Assembly (NCBI GenBank): GCA_035606665.1 | Contig: DATNEY010000039.1 | Span: 1 to 64,000 of the forward strand | Reading direction: 5' to 3' | Source: DASUGC01 sp035606665 | GTDB taxonomy: Bacteria; Acidobacteriota; Vicinamibacteria; Vicinamibacterales; SCN-69-37 | DNA length: 64,000 nt | Shown here: positions 40,975 to 49,163 of the stretch, one piece after another | Layout: every line of letters starts with the position of its first letter | Position numbering within the stretch: position 1 is the first letter of the stretch | Program-made: the position numbers and the translations under genes | The notes under the pieces: model-generated | The model's database searches: none | What the model was told of the DNA's origin: nothing | Seen by the model: the letters and a program-made list of their open reading frames with translations, nothing else

Positions 40975-41589
40975 CTATCGGGAAACGATGCGGGCCCTCG
41001 TCAGCGCCACGGCGGCCTCGAGCCTCGCGTTACTGACGGCCACGGGACAATAGATGACGACCAGGGCACGAGTCGTGGCCGTCGTCACCATCGTCCGCGC
41101 CGAATCCGACGTTGGGTTGCCGAACGCGCCCGCGTCGTCGGCCAGCGTCATGCGGCCTCCGACGTGGACGGCATCCTTGCGAATGCCGGCATACTCCTCG
41201 CCCTGGCGGCCCAGACGCAATACGACGCCGCCCTTGATCTGGTCGAGGTCGTACAGGCCGTACGGCAGCTGGGTTTCGACCGAGCACCAATTGATGACGT
41301 CGACCAGACTGTTGATCCGCGGAAGCTCGTCGCCCCGTTTCACGCGCCTCAGCAGCGCCTCGGACGACGGGCGTGTCTTCGTCGGATCGATCCCGACGCG
41401 CTTGTACATCGTCCGCACATCGGCGGTGACGTCCGCCGTCTCAATCTCAGTGGCCGAACGCAGCGCCTCCGCCGCCTTCCGCAACGGCTCATCCATCGTC
41501 TCGTCGCGGGCAAGCACCCGCACCGGCTCAGCCACGAACCAGCCGGGCTTGACGATCGACGCCAGCGATTGATCGACGGTCAGCATCAT
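40975..41589 (-). CDS. Free-standing B3/B4 tRNA-binding-domain protein
   Basis: The 204-residue protein matches the B3/B4 domain of PheRS beta (VDVINWCSVETQLPYGLYDLDQIKGGVVLRLG), without the rest of the synthetase. Stand-alone B3/B4 proteins are known and some may edit mischarged tRNA or amino acids, but the function here is unproven. The start is one of two adjacent ATGs, with no strong ribosome-binding site. It lies between plsC and ispDF, an uncommon place for it. Confidence 0.78.
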   Translation of the reverse strand: MMLTVDQSLASIVKPGWFVAEPVRVLARDETMDEPLRKAAEALRSATEIETADVTADVRTMYKRVGIDPTKTRPSSEALLRRVKRGDELPRINSLVDVINWCSVETQLPYGLYDLDQIKGGVVLRLGRQGEEYAGIRKDAVHVGGRMTLADDAGAFGNPTSDSARTMVTTATTRALVVIYCPVAVSNARLEAAVALTRARIVSR

Positions 41590-41603
41590 CTCTATCAGCT
41601 CTA

Positions 41604-42320
41604 CTAGTGCCGCACCGCGGCGGCGATGATCCCCTGCACTCTCGCCGCCAGCTCCCGCGCGTCGTCACGCGACATGCTCTTCGTCGCAATTGCCTCGTGC
41701 ACCGTGACCGTCACGGTGGCCGGCGCCACGGCGAACCGCCCCTTGGGCATCACTACGCGGCTCCCGGAGATGCTGATCGGCACCACTGGAAGACCGTTCT
41801 CGATCGCCAGCATGAAGATGCCGGCCTTGAACTTGTGCACCAGGCCGTCCCTCGTGCGCGAGCCCTCAGGAAAGACAACGAGCGAAGCGCCCGATCGCGC
41901 CATCCGCTGCATGCGCTTGAAGATGCTCGCACCCGGGTTCTTGCGATCGACAAGGACATGGCCGCTCCGGCTCAGGTGCCATCCGATGAACGGGACGTAG
42001 CCCAAATCGGCCTTTGCCATGATACGGAGCTGCCGGGTCAGCGCCCCGAACACGATGGGCGTGTCGTAGAAGCTCGAGTGGTTCGCGACGAACACCGCGC
42101 TCTGGTCGGCCGGCGGCATGGGGACGCCGGTGATTTCAAGGCGTGTCCCGCTCGTCCACAGAATCAGCCGCGCCCACCATTGCGCGCAACGATGGGCGAA
42201 CCGCCCGCTGCCATCCGCGATGCCGCCAACAAGAGACAACGTACCGAGGACGATGGTGTAGATCGCGATGAGGGGAACGAGGACGAAGGCGGTCTTCGCC
42301 CAGCCGACGACCGGGCTCAC
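41604..42320 (-). CDS. plsC: 1-acyl-glycerol-3-phosphate acyltransferase
   Basis: The 238-residue membrane enzyme has the acyltransferase blocks NHSSFYD (HX4D), FPEGSRTRDG and VVPISISGSR in order after one or two N-terminal membrane helices. It makes phosphatidic acid. It starts with GTG (42318-42320), overlapping the preceding stop codon as GTGA, so it is translationally coupled to the PIN/TRAM gene. Confidence 0.9.
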   Translation of the reverse strand: MSPVVGWAKTAFVLVPLIAIYTIVLGTLSLVGGIADGSGRFAHRCAQWWARLILWTSGTRLEITGVPMPPADQSAVFVANHSSFYDTPIVFGALTRQLRIMAKADLGYVPFIGWHLSRSGHVLVDRKNPGASIFKRMQRMARSGASLVVFPEGSRTRDGLVHKFKAGIFMLAIENGLPVVPISISGSRVVMPKGRFAVAPATVTVTVHEAIATKSMSRDDARELAARVQGIIAAAVRH

Positions 42321-43378
42321 ACCTGCGCGGCCGGGCGCGGACGGCGGCCGCTGTCGTCACGATCGGAGCGCGCGGTCTCCTGCGACCCGGCGGCCTGCTC
42401 GGCGCACTTGCCGAAGATCATCCGGCCGGCCGTGGTCTGAAGAACGCTGGTGACGACGATGTCCACGTTCTTGCCGATGCGCTGGCGCGCGTTGTCCACC
42501 ACCACCATCGTGCCGTCATCCAGGTACGCGACACCCTGCGTGTACTCCTTGCCTTCCTTGAGGACGAAGACGTTCATCGCCTCGCCCGGCAGCACGACGG
42601 GCTTGAGCACGTTCGCGAGCTCGTTGATGTTCAGCACTTCCACGCCGCGCAGCTGCGCGACCTTGTTGAGGTTGAAGTCGTTCGTGACGATCTTGCCGAG
42701 AAGCGTCCGCGCCAGCTCGATCAGCTTCATGTCGACTTCCTTGACCTGCGGGAAGTCCATGTCCGAGATGATCACTTCGACGCCCGCCATCTTCTGGATC
42801 CGCTGGAGGATGTCGAGGCCGCGGCGTCCGCGGTTGCGCTTGAGCGGATCGGCGGAGTCCGCGACGAACTGCAGCTCCTTCAACACGAACTGCGGCACGA
42901 TGAGCGTGCCGTCGAGGAAGCCCGTCTCGACGATTTCCGCGACGCGCCCGTCGATGATGACGCTCGTGTCGAGGATCTTGTAGCGCTTCTGCGGCCGCGC
43001 GTCCTTGAAGATCGACACGAGCTTCGCCGGCTCGAGCCATTCGCCGCGCCTCGCGCCGAGCATCATGCCGAGAAACGGCAGGACGACGACAATCAGGCCG
43101 TGCAGGAACTGCACCTTGGTGTTGCTCGTGTTGGACCACGTGAGTGCGCCGACGATCGTGTTGGCGAGCCAGAGGCCGATCGCGAATCCAATCAGGCCGC
43201 CGAGCAGGCTCGTCACCGCGGCGTCGCGCAAGCGCGCTTCGGCAGCGACGATGACCAGCGCCACGCCCAGGCCGAGGAGGGCGCTCGCGTACGGATGTCC
43301 ATCGATGGGCACGATGACGCTGGCCGCGTACACCACCGTCGCCGTGAACAGGACTCGCGCGAGGAGGAAACCCGTCAT
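42317..43378 (-). CDS. Membrane-anchored PIN/TRAM domain protein (YacL type)
   Basis: The 353-residue protein has about four N-terminal membrane helices (residues 1-115). A PIN domain follows (KILDTSVIIDGRVAEI, then VKEVDMKLIELARTL and IVTNDFNLNKVAQL), then a TRAM domain (GKEYTQGVAYLDDGTMVVVDN). It is the YacL type, a likely membrane-bound ribonuclease found next to radA or ispD in Firmicutes. All PIN acidic residues that I can identify (LDTS, TNDFN) are present. Confidence 0.88.
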   Translation of the reverse strand: MTGFLLARVLFTATVVYAASVIVPIDGHPYASALLGLGVALVIVAAEARLRDAAVTSLLGGLIGFAIGLWLANTIVGALTWSNTSNTKVQFLHGLIVVVLPFLGMMLGARRGEWLEPAKLVSIFKDARPQKRYKILDTSVIIDGRVAEIVETGFLDGTLIVPQFVLKELQFVADSADPLKRNRGRRGLDILQRIQKMAGVEVIISDMDFPQVKEVDMKLIELARTLLGKIVTNDFNLNKVAQLRGVEVLNINELANVLKPVVLPGEAMNVFVLKEGKEYTQGVAYLDDGTMVVVDNARQRIGKNVDIVVTSVLQTTAGRMIFGKCAEQAAGSQETARSDRDDSGRRPRPAAQV

Positions 43379-43390
43379 TCCATGGGAATA

Positions 43391-44758
43391 CTACAACAGG
43401 GCGTCGAGCGCTTCGCCCACCGTGCGGACGCCCACGAGCTCCAGATTCGCGGGTGACTCACTGGGCGACAGGCTGTTGTCCGGAACGATGCACTTCCGGA
43501 ATCCGAGCTGCTGGGCTTCGCGCACGCGAAGCGCTGCGTGCGAAGTCGCGCGCACCTCGCCGGCAAGACCGATTTCGCCGAACACGACAACGTCCGATGG
43601 GATGGCCCGATTGCGCAGGCTCGACGCGACTGCCGCGACGATCGCAAGATCGGCCGCCGGTTCCTCCACCGACAAGCCGCCCGCGACGTTCACGAACACA
43701 TCGTCGGTCGCCAGGTTCAGGCCCGCGCGTTTGTCCAGCACCGCGAGAAGAAGCGAGAGTCGATTCTGATCGAGCCCGCTCGCGGTGCGTCGCGGGTTGC
43801 CAAACGTGGACCCGCTCACGAGCGCCTGCACTTCGACCAGGATTGGCCGCGAGCCCTCGACCGTGCAGAGTACCGCCGAGCCGGGTACGTTCACCGGCCG
43901 CTCGGCCAGAAACAGCTTCGACGGATTCGGCACGGCTTTGAGTCCGGCGCCCGTCATCTCGAATACGCCCAACTCGCTGATGGCCCCGAAGCGGTTCTTC
44001 ACTGCACGCACGATGCGATGCGAGTGATGCTGGTGGCCCTCGAAGTACAGCACCGTGTCGACGACGTGCTCGAGGACCTTGGGGCCCGCGAGGCTGCCGT
44101 CCTTCGTGACATGGCCGACCAGGATCGTGGGCAGGTTCTTGCCCTTCGCCGCGAACAGGAGGTCGGTGGCGGCCTGCCGCACCTGGCCGACGCTCCCCGG
44201 CGCCGATTGCAGTTTCAATGAGAAGACCGTCTGAATCGAATCGACGATCAGCAGGGCCGGTTTCACCCGCGCGACCTCCTCGAGCAACCGCTCGACGCAG
44301 GTCTCCGCGAGGAGATACAGCGGCGCGTCGGTGACGCCAAGGCGTTCGCCCCGCATTTTGATTTGATGTTCGGATTCTTCGCCGGAGCAGTACAGCACCG
44401 GCCCGACGTGTTTCGCGAAATGCGCCGCCGCCTGCAGCAGCAGCGTCGATTTGCCGATCCCGGGCTCCCCACCGAGCAGCACGAGCGATCCCGGCACGAT
44501 CCCGCCACCCAGCACCCGATCGAATTCGCTCACCCCAGAGCCGATCCGCTCACTCACCACCGTGTCGACATCGCGATACAGATGCGCGCCGCCGCCACCC
44601 AGCGCAGCGGCCGCGCCACGCGGGCCTGTCTCCATCACCACGGCCGCCAATTCTTCGACGAACGAATTCCACGCGGAGCACTCCGGACAGCGGCCCAGCC
44701 ACTTGGGGGACTGGGCGCCGCATTGCTGACAGGAGAAGAGGGACTTCGGTTGTTTCAT
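43391..44758 (-). CDS. radA: DNA repair protein RadA
   Basis: The 455-residue protein has a C4 zinc finger (CQQCGAQSPKWLGRCPECSAW in two parts, residues 10-30). It also has Walker A GGEPGIGKSTL, the RadA-specific KNRFG motif and a C-terminal Lon-like domain (KRAGLNLATDDVFVNVAGG). RadA drives branch migration in recombination. The four-helix-bundle element begins 3 nt upstream of its ATG, so the element supplies this gene's entire leader. Confidence 0.96.
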   Translation of the reverse strand: MKQPKSLFSCQQCGAQSPKWLGRCPECSAWNSFVEELAAVVMETGPRGAAAALGGGGAHLYRDVDTVVSERIGSGVSEFDRVLGGGIVPGSLVLLGGEPGIGKSTLLLQAAAHFAKHVGPVLYCSGEESEHQIKMRGERLGVTDAPLYLLAETCVERLLEEVARVKPALLIVDSIQTVFSLKLQSAPGSVGQVRQAATDLLFAAKGKNLPTILVGHVTKDGSLAGPKVLEHVVDTVLYFEGHQHHSHRIVRAVKNRFGAISELGVFEMTGAGLKAVPNPSKLFLAERPVNVPGSAVLCTVEGSRPILVEVQALVSGSTFGNPRRTASGLDQNRLSLLLAVLDKRAGLNLATDDVFVNVAGGLSVEEPAADLAIVAAVASSLRNRAIPSDVVVFGEIGLAGEVRATSHAALRVREAQQLGFRKCIVPDNSLSPSESPANLELVGVRTVGEALDALL

Positions 44759-44761
44759 TGT

Positions 44762-44811
44762 CTAAGTTCGAAGTTCAAAGTTCGAAGTTCGAAACACGGA
44801 GGGTACGGAGT
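44762..44811. repeat. Left inverted repeat of the four-helix-bundle element
   Basis: Order: CTAAGTTC, GAAGTTC, AAAGTTC, GAAGTTC, then GAAACACGGAGGGTACGGAG and T. The right arm (45257-45306), read as reverse complement, is CTAAGTTC, GAAGTAC, GAAGTTC, GAAGTTC, then GAAACACGGAGGGGACGGAG and T. Three of 50 positions differ. The four outer units are 7-bp repeats; the inner 21 bp are not. Confidence 0.88.
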
Positions 44812-44857
44812 GGCTCGATCGAATGAGTCCGGCATCCCCCTTGCTTGAACCTGTCAC

Positions 44858-45226
44858 ATGAACAAACCTCTCGAATCCTTTCAGTCTCGTAGCTTCAGGT
44901 TCGCCTGCGCCATTGTCCGCGCCTACATGAAGCTTGCCAAGTTACCTGCTCGGCCGCCCCATCTTGCGCGGCAGGTACTTCGGGCCGGCACATCGATCGG
45001 GGCAAATCTTGAAGAGCACAACGCAGCCCACTCCCGGGCTGACGCTGCGTCCAGAGTATCGATTGCGCTGAAGGAAGCGCGCGAAACGAGTTACTGGCTA
45101 CGCCTCTTGCTGGCTACTGACCTCGCGCCCAAGACCTTGCTGGAGCCTCTTGTCGCCGAGGCCGGTGAGCTGATCGCCATTCTTACTGTCACGCGGCGCC
45201 GGCTGAAGGAAGAGGCCCAGGGGTAA
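44858..45226 (+). CDS. Four-helix-bundle protein (23S rRNA intervening-sequence S23/IVP type)
   Basis: The 122-residue protein (MNKPLESFQSRSFRFACAIV) has the family core SIGANLEEHNAAHSRADAAS followed by IALKEARETSYWLRLLL. It is the type encoded in intervening sequences inside 23S rRNA of some bacteria, and its fold is shared with Avd of diversity-generating retroelements. Here it is not in rRNA. It is the only plus-strand gene in the housekeeping run and is flanked by inverted repeats. No strong ribosome-binding site is visible. It probably binds a structured nucleic acid (inference). Confidence 0.88.
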   Translation: MNKPLESFQSRSFRFACAIVRAYMKLAKLPARPPHLARQVLRAGTSIGANLEEHNAAHSRADAASRVSIALKEARETSYWLRLLLATDLAPKTLLEPLVAEAGELIAILTVTRRRLKEEAQG

Positions 45227-45256
45227 TCCAGTTCCCAAGTGCCTACAAGGCGGGTA

Positions 45257-45306
45257 ACTCCGTCCCCTCCGTGTTTCGAACTTCGAACTTCGTACTTCGA
45301 ACTTAG
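45257..45306. repeat. Right inverted repeat of the four-helix-bundle element
   Basis: ACTCCGTCCCCTCCGTGTTTC is followed by GAACTTC, GAACTTC, GTACTTC and GAACTTAG. The last heptamer carries the alr stop codon on the minus strand. Its outer 40 bp match the solo arm after rpoC (23316-23359) at nearly every base. Confidence 0.88.
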
Positions 45307-46436
45307 TCGTAGTGTCGATCAACCCGGCTACCAAGTCGTGACATGACCTCCCACGGTATCGATCCAATCGCCGCGGCGATCTCCCGCGCGGTGATTTCTT
45401 CGTCGCCCTGCCGGCCGATCAACACGACGTCATCGCCTGGCGAGACGTCGGTGCCCGTGACATCGACGGTGATCATGTCCATGCAGACCGAGCCGACGAT
45501 CGGCGCGCGTTTGCCGCGGACGAGCACGCTTGCCCGTCCGGCGGCGCGCGTATCGAGACCATCGGCATAACCGGCCGGCACGATCGCGATCGTTCGCGGT
45601 TCCGACGGCCGCCACTTCAGGCCATAGCCGGACGCCTCGCCGGCCCGCACGCCCTTCACGGCCACGATACGGGATACCAGTGACAGGGCAGGTCTCAAGT
45701 CGAGATCGGATGCGGACAGCGGCGGCGGCACGACGCCATAAAGAAGGAGGCCGGGCCGGACGGCGTCGTACCAGGTGCGGGCATCGCGGAGCAGCGCCGC
45801 GGAATTGGCGGCGTGTCGTTGTGCCGCGCGGAGGCCGAGCGCGCCAAGCGCCGCGGTTGCGCGGTCGAATCGTCCGCGCTGCTCGTCCAGGAACGCGGAC
45901 TCTGGATTGTCGGCCGTGGCGAAATGTGTGTAGACGGCGTCGAACTGGAGGTGCGGACTCGCCAGCACGTCGGGCATCGTCCGCCGCAGGTTGTCGTGAC
46001 GGAACCCGAGACGGTTCATGCCCGTGTCGATCTTCAGATGGCAGCCAAGGCGAATACTGCGGGCGGCTGCGGCCGTCTCGAGCGCGCGCGCCGCTCCCGG
46101 GGTCGAGACCGTTGGCGTCAGTTCGTGCGTGAAGACTCCATCCAGGTCGCTGACGCTGAGCGCGCCGAACACAAGAATCGGGACGCTGATGCCGGCGTCG
46201 CGCAGAGCCGCGCCCTCTTCGATGTCGGCGCACGCGAGCATCGTGACGCCGGCCGCCTCGAGGGCGCCGGCGACGGCTGCGGCGCCGTGGCCGTACGCGT
46301 TCGCCTTTACGACCGCGATGATGCCGGGCGGCGGAACGGACGCCAAGCCGGCCTGACGATCGAGGAGTCCGCGAATTGCGCGCAGATTCGCCTGCACGTC
46401 CGGCAGGCTCACCTTCGCAACCGTCGGCCTGACCAC
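45303..46436 (-). CDS. alr: Alanine racemase
   Basis: The 377-residue PLP enzyme has the cofactor lysine K44 (VKANAYGHG) and a second catalytic tyrosine in SGYGLKW. It has the usual C-terminal beta domain (CMDMITVDVTG, IGRQGDEEITAREIA). It makes D-alanine for peptidoglycan. It follows dnaB by 3 bp, the gene pair also seen in E. coli. Its stop codon lies inside the repeat arm at 45299-45305. Confidence 0.95.
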   Translation of the reverse strand: MVRPTVAKVSLPDVQANLRAIRGLLDRQAGLASVPPPGIIAVVKANAYGHGAAAVAGALEAAGVTMLACADIEEGAALRDAGISVPILVFGALSVSDLDGVFTHELTPTVSTPGAARALETAAAARSIRLGCHLKIDTGMNRLGFRHDNLRRTMPDVLASPHLQFDAVYTHFATADNPESAFLDEQRGRFDRATAALGALGLRAAQRHAANSAALLRDARTWYDAVRPGLLLYGVVPPPLSASDLDLRPALSLVSRIVAVKGVRAGEASGYGLKWRPSEPRTIAIVPAGYADGLDTRAAGRASVLVRGKRAPIVGSVCMDMITVDVTGTDVSPGDDVVLIGRQGDEEITAREIAAAIGSIPWEVMSRLGSRVDRHYD

Positions 46437-46439
46437 GTC

Positions 46440-47780
46440 TCAGCCCGGGTACGCGGACGCGAGGTTTTCGAATCGCGTGTACTGCTTCAGGAACACGAGC
46501 CTCACCGTGCCGGTGGGCCCGTTGCGCTGCTTGCCGATGATCAACTCCGCGACACCTTCAGCCTCCGGCGGCACCTGGCCGTCCACCGGATACATCTCTT
46601 CGCGGTAGATGAACATGACGACGTCGGCGTCCTGTTCGAGCGCGCCCGACTCACGAAGGTCGGACAACTGCGGACGGTGGTCGCTGCGGCCTTCCGGCGC
46701 GCGGCTCAGCTGGCTGAGCGCGATGATTGGGATCTCAAGTTCCTTGGCGAGGATCTTGAGCGAGCGCGAAATCGACGCCAGCTCCTGCTGGCGGTTGTCG
46801 AACTTCCCGCGGCCCTGCATCAACTGGAGGTAGTCGATGACGAGCAGGTCCAGGCCGTGCTCCATCTTGAGTCGCCTGGCCTTGGCGCGCATCTCGAGGA
46901 TGCCGATGGACGGCGAGTCGTCGATGAACACCTTGGCGTCGTGCAGGCGCGCGAAAGCCGAGACGAGCCGGCTGTAATCCTGCTCCCCGAGGAAACCTCC
47001 GCGGAACTTGTGCGCATCGACGCGGGCTTCGGAGGTCAGCATGCGCATGAACAGCTGCTCCTTCGACATTTCGAGACTGAACACACCGGCCGTCCGGCCC
47101 GCCTCGATGCCGCAGTGCAGCGCCATGTTCAGCACCAGGCTCGTCTTGCCCATCGACGGCCGGGCCGCGACGATGACGAGGTCGGACTTCTGGAACCCGG
47201 ACGTCATCTCGTCCAGATCCACGAAACCGGTGGGCACGCCGGTGACATTGCCCTTGTGTTCCTGCAGCTTCTCGAGCTGCTTCCAGCCGCCGTCGACCAG
47301 CTCCGCGAGGGACACGAAGCCCGAACGCATGCGGTTCTCGGCGATTTGAAAGATCGATCGCTCGGCCTCGTCGAGCAGGTTGTCGGGATCCTCCTCGGCG
47401 TCGTACGCGCGGGCCAGGACATCGTTGGATGACTGGATCAGTTTCCGCAGCGTGGACTTCTGCTTGACGATCTTCGCGTAGAACTCGACGTTCGCCGACC
47501 GAGGCACGCCGTCGGTGAGCGACGCGACGTACGCGGGCCCGCCCACTTCATCGAGCTCCCCGCTTCGCGAGAGCTCGTCCTTGAGCGTGACGGGATCGAT
47601 CGGCTGGCTGCGCTCGGACAGGCCGATCATCTTCTCGAAGATGCGGCGGTGCGCATCGCGGAAGAAGTCCTCGGAGCCGATGACTTCCGCGGCCTGATTG
47701 AACGAGGGATTGTCGATGAGAATCGCACCCAGTACGCACTTCTCCGCCTCCAGGTTGTGCGGAAGAGTGCGATCAGACAT
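46440..47780 (-). CDS. dnaB: Replicative DNA helicase DnaB
   Basis: The 446-residue hexameric helicase has the N-terminal primase-binding domain (LPHNLEAEKCVLGAIL), a linker, and a RecA-like motor with Walker A ARPSMGKTSL. Walker B is in LLVIDYLQLM and the arginine finger lies near SRAPEGRSDHRPQLSDLRESG. No intein is present. An unusual hairpin array (47799-47871) lies between it and rplI. Confidence 0.97.
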   Translation of the reverse strand: MSDRTLPHNLEAEKCVLGAILIDNPSFNQAAEVIGSEDFFRDAHRRIFEKMIGLSERSQPIDPVTLKDELSRSGELDEVGGPAYVASLTDGVPRSANVEFYAKIVKQKSTLRKLIQSSNDVLARAYDAEEDPDNLLDEAERSIFQIAENRMRSGFVSLAELVDGGWKQLEKLQEHKGNVTGVPTGFVDLDEMTSGFQKSDLVIVAARPSMGKTSLVLNMALHCGIEAGRTAGVFSLEMSKEQLFMRMLTSEARVDAHKFRGGFLGEQDYSRLVSAFARLHDAKVFIDDSPSIGILEMRAKARRLKMEHGLDLLVIDYLQLMQGRGKFDNRQQELASISRSLKILAKELEIPIIALSQLSRAPEGRSDHRPQLSDLRESGALEQDADVVMFIYREEMYPVDGQVPPEAEGVAELIIGKQRNGPTGTVRLVFLKQYTRFENLASAYPG

Positions 47781-47798
47781 GGGGAAGTGAACCTTACA

Positions 47799-47871
47799 GG
47801 TTCAGGGTGCAGGGTTCAAGGTTCAGGGTGCGAAAGCGCACCCTGAACCCTGAACGTGTGAACCCTGCACC
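47799..47871. repeat. Heptamer-array hairpin between rplI and dnaB (GGTTCAG type)
   Basis: The left arm (47799-47831; GGTTCAGGGTGCAGGG, then TTCAAGGTTCAGGGTGC) and right arm (47836-47871; GCGCACCCTGAACCCTGAAC, then GTGTGAACCCTGCACC) pair around GAAA. The units have a 7-bp period. It starts 6 nt after the rplI stop and would fold the rplI-dnaB mRNA into a long hairpin. Confidence 0.75.
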
Positions 47872-47877
47872 GCCGTG

Positions 47878-48330
47878 CTACGTGGCCGCGATGATGCGCA
47901 CCTTGAGGTTGGCTGTCACCTCGCGGTGGAGCTTCACGCCGACCGAGTGCTCGCCGAGCGTCTTGAGAGGATCCGTGAGCTGGATCTTCCGGCGGTCGAC
48001 GGTGACGTCGCGGGCGGCCAGCGCGTCGGCGATGTCGCCGGACGTGACCGACCCGTACAGCACGTCGTGCTCGCCGACGCGGCGGGCGATCGCGACGTCG
48101 AGGCCTTCGAGTGTGGCGGCGATCGCCTGCGCGGCCTTCAGTTCTTCGGACTCGCGGGCTTCCGCCTTCACGCGCTCACGCTCGATCGTCCGCTTGTTCT
48201 CGTCCGTGACGGCGAGCGCCAGGTTGCGCGGAAACAGAAAATTGCGCGCGTAGCCGGAGGCCACCTTGACGATCTCACCGCGCCGGCCGAGGTGCTCGAC
48301 GTGGTCTTTCAGAATGACTTCGATGGACAT
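47878..48330 (-). CDS. rplI: 50S ribosomal protein L9
   Basis: I chose the ATG at 48330 (MSIEVILKDHVEHLGRRGEIV), the family start; the frame runs on to 48540 only as a shadow over rpsR. The 150-residue protein has the N-terminal rRNA-binding domain, the long connecting helix and a C-terminal domain. It follows rpsR by 17 bp. Confidence 0.95.
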   Translation of the reverse strand: MSIEVILKDHVEHLGRRGEIVKVASGYARNFLFPRNLALAVTDENKRTIERERVKAEARESEELKAAQAIAATLEGLDVAIARRVGEHDVLYGSVTSGDIADALAARDVTVDRRKIQLTDPLKTLGEHSVGVKLHREVTANLKVRIIAAT

Positions 48331-48347
48331 TTTTTCGTCTCCCCGGC

Positions 48348-48647
48348 CTAGTCCGTGGTGTACGGCACGAGCGCGATCTGGCGGGCCCGCTTGATCGCGT
48401 TCTGCAGCGCTCGCTGGTGCGTCGCGCACACGCCGGAGATGCGCCGCGGCTGAATCTTGCCGCGCTCCGGAATGAACGGCGCCAGGAGCTTCACGTCCTT
48501 GTAGCCGATGTAGTCGATCTTCTCGACACAGAACTTGCACAGGCGGCGCCGGCGGAAGAACGTGCGGCGTCCGCCGCCCTTCTCGTCCTTCTTGTCCTTG
48601 CTGCCTCCACGGCCGCCGCGGTCTCCACGGTTGTCAAAGTCCATCAT
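48348..48647 (-). CDS. rpsR: 30S ribosomal protein S18
   Basis: The 99-residue S18 has the core FFRRRRLCKFCVEKIDYIGYK with a CxxC, then LAPFIPERGKIQPRRISGVC. A Gly/Asp/Lys-rich tail (about 27 residues) precedes the core. It overlaps the rpsF stop as ATGA. S18 binds S6 on the platform of the 30S subunit. Confidence 0.96.
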   Translation of the reverse strand: MMDFDNRGDRGGRGGSKDKKDEKGGGRRTFFRRRRLCKFCVEKIDYIGYKDVKLLAPFIPERGKIQPRRISGVCATHQRALQNAIKRARQIALVPYTTD

Positions 48648-49108
48648 CGGTCGCCTCCACGGAAGCCCATTTCCGGGCCGTCAACGTCATCGTCCTCTTC
48701 ATGCCGGCGGCTCCGCTCCTGCTCGGTCGGCTCCGGCGGCAACCCGCGGCGCACCCGGCGAGCGGTCATGGCCGCCTTGCGGTTCGTCTTGGCGCGCTCC
48801 GCAACCGCGAGTTCCTGGTCGACGCGCACGATCATGTGGCGGATCACGAGGTCGAAGACACGCAGACGCCGGTCGAGCTCGGCCGTCATTTCGGCCGGGC
48901 CGTTGATGACGTGCAGCACGTAGACACCCTCACGATGGCCGGCGATCTCGTAGGCCAGCTTGCGGCGGCCCCAGTTCTCCGTCTTCTCGATGGTGGCGCT
49001 GAACCGCTGGGTGATCGCCTCGACCTGCGTCTGCAGCTCGGCGACCGCCTCCTCGGTGGTTTCGGGGGGAAGGATATAGATCAGTTCGTACTGGCGAACG
49101 GCGCTCAT
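48644..49108 (-). CDS. rpsF: 30S ribosomal protein S6
   Basis: The start at 49108 (MSAVRQYELIYILPPET) matches the family; AAGGAGG lies only 3-4 nt upstream, and a further ATG at 49126 is less likely. The 154-residue protein has the usual ferredoxin-like fold, then a charged C-terminal tail (about 45 residues: NRKAAMTARRVRRG, then RRHEEDDDVDGPEMGFRGGDR in two parts) longer than in E. coli. It pairs with S18 during assembly. Confidence 0.94.
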   Translation of the reverse strand: MSAVRQYELIYILPPETTEEAVAELQTQVEAITQRFSATIEKTENWGRRKLAYEIAGHREGVYVLHVINGPAEMTAELDRRLRVFDLVIRHMIVRVDQELAVAERAKTNRKAAMTARRVRRGLPPEPTEQERSRRHEEDDDVDGPEMGFRGGDR

Positions 49109-49163
49109 GTGCCTCCTTATGGACATCAGGCCACCCTCCTTATTGAGAGTGGCAAGGAGCTTG

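Larger units (their letters stand above)
44762..45306. mobile_element. Candidate 545-bp mobile element with a four-helix-bundle gene
   Basis: Perfectly bounded by 50-bp inverted repeats, the segment sits between alr and radA and encodes one 122-residue protein on the plus strand, against about 30 minus-strand housekeeping genes. Without it the alr and radA genes would be almost contiguous. The right arm supplies the alr TAA stop (45303-45305). I saw no transposase and no clear target-site duplication (flanks CATTG and TCGTA). A gene-less relative occurs at 32430-32524 and solo arms at 23316, 36837 and 58609. Mobility is an inference; the structure is direct observation. Confidence 0.6.

Noticed and set aside
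44762..45306. CRISPR array or diversity-generating retroelement
   Set aside because: The units are 7 bp without spacers, there are no cas genes, and no reverse transcriptase or template/variable repeat is seen.
44757..45311. Target-site duplication around the four-helix-bundle element
   Set aside because: The flanks (CATTG on the left, TCGTA on the right) do not match, so either none is made or it has decayed; I do not claim one.
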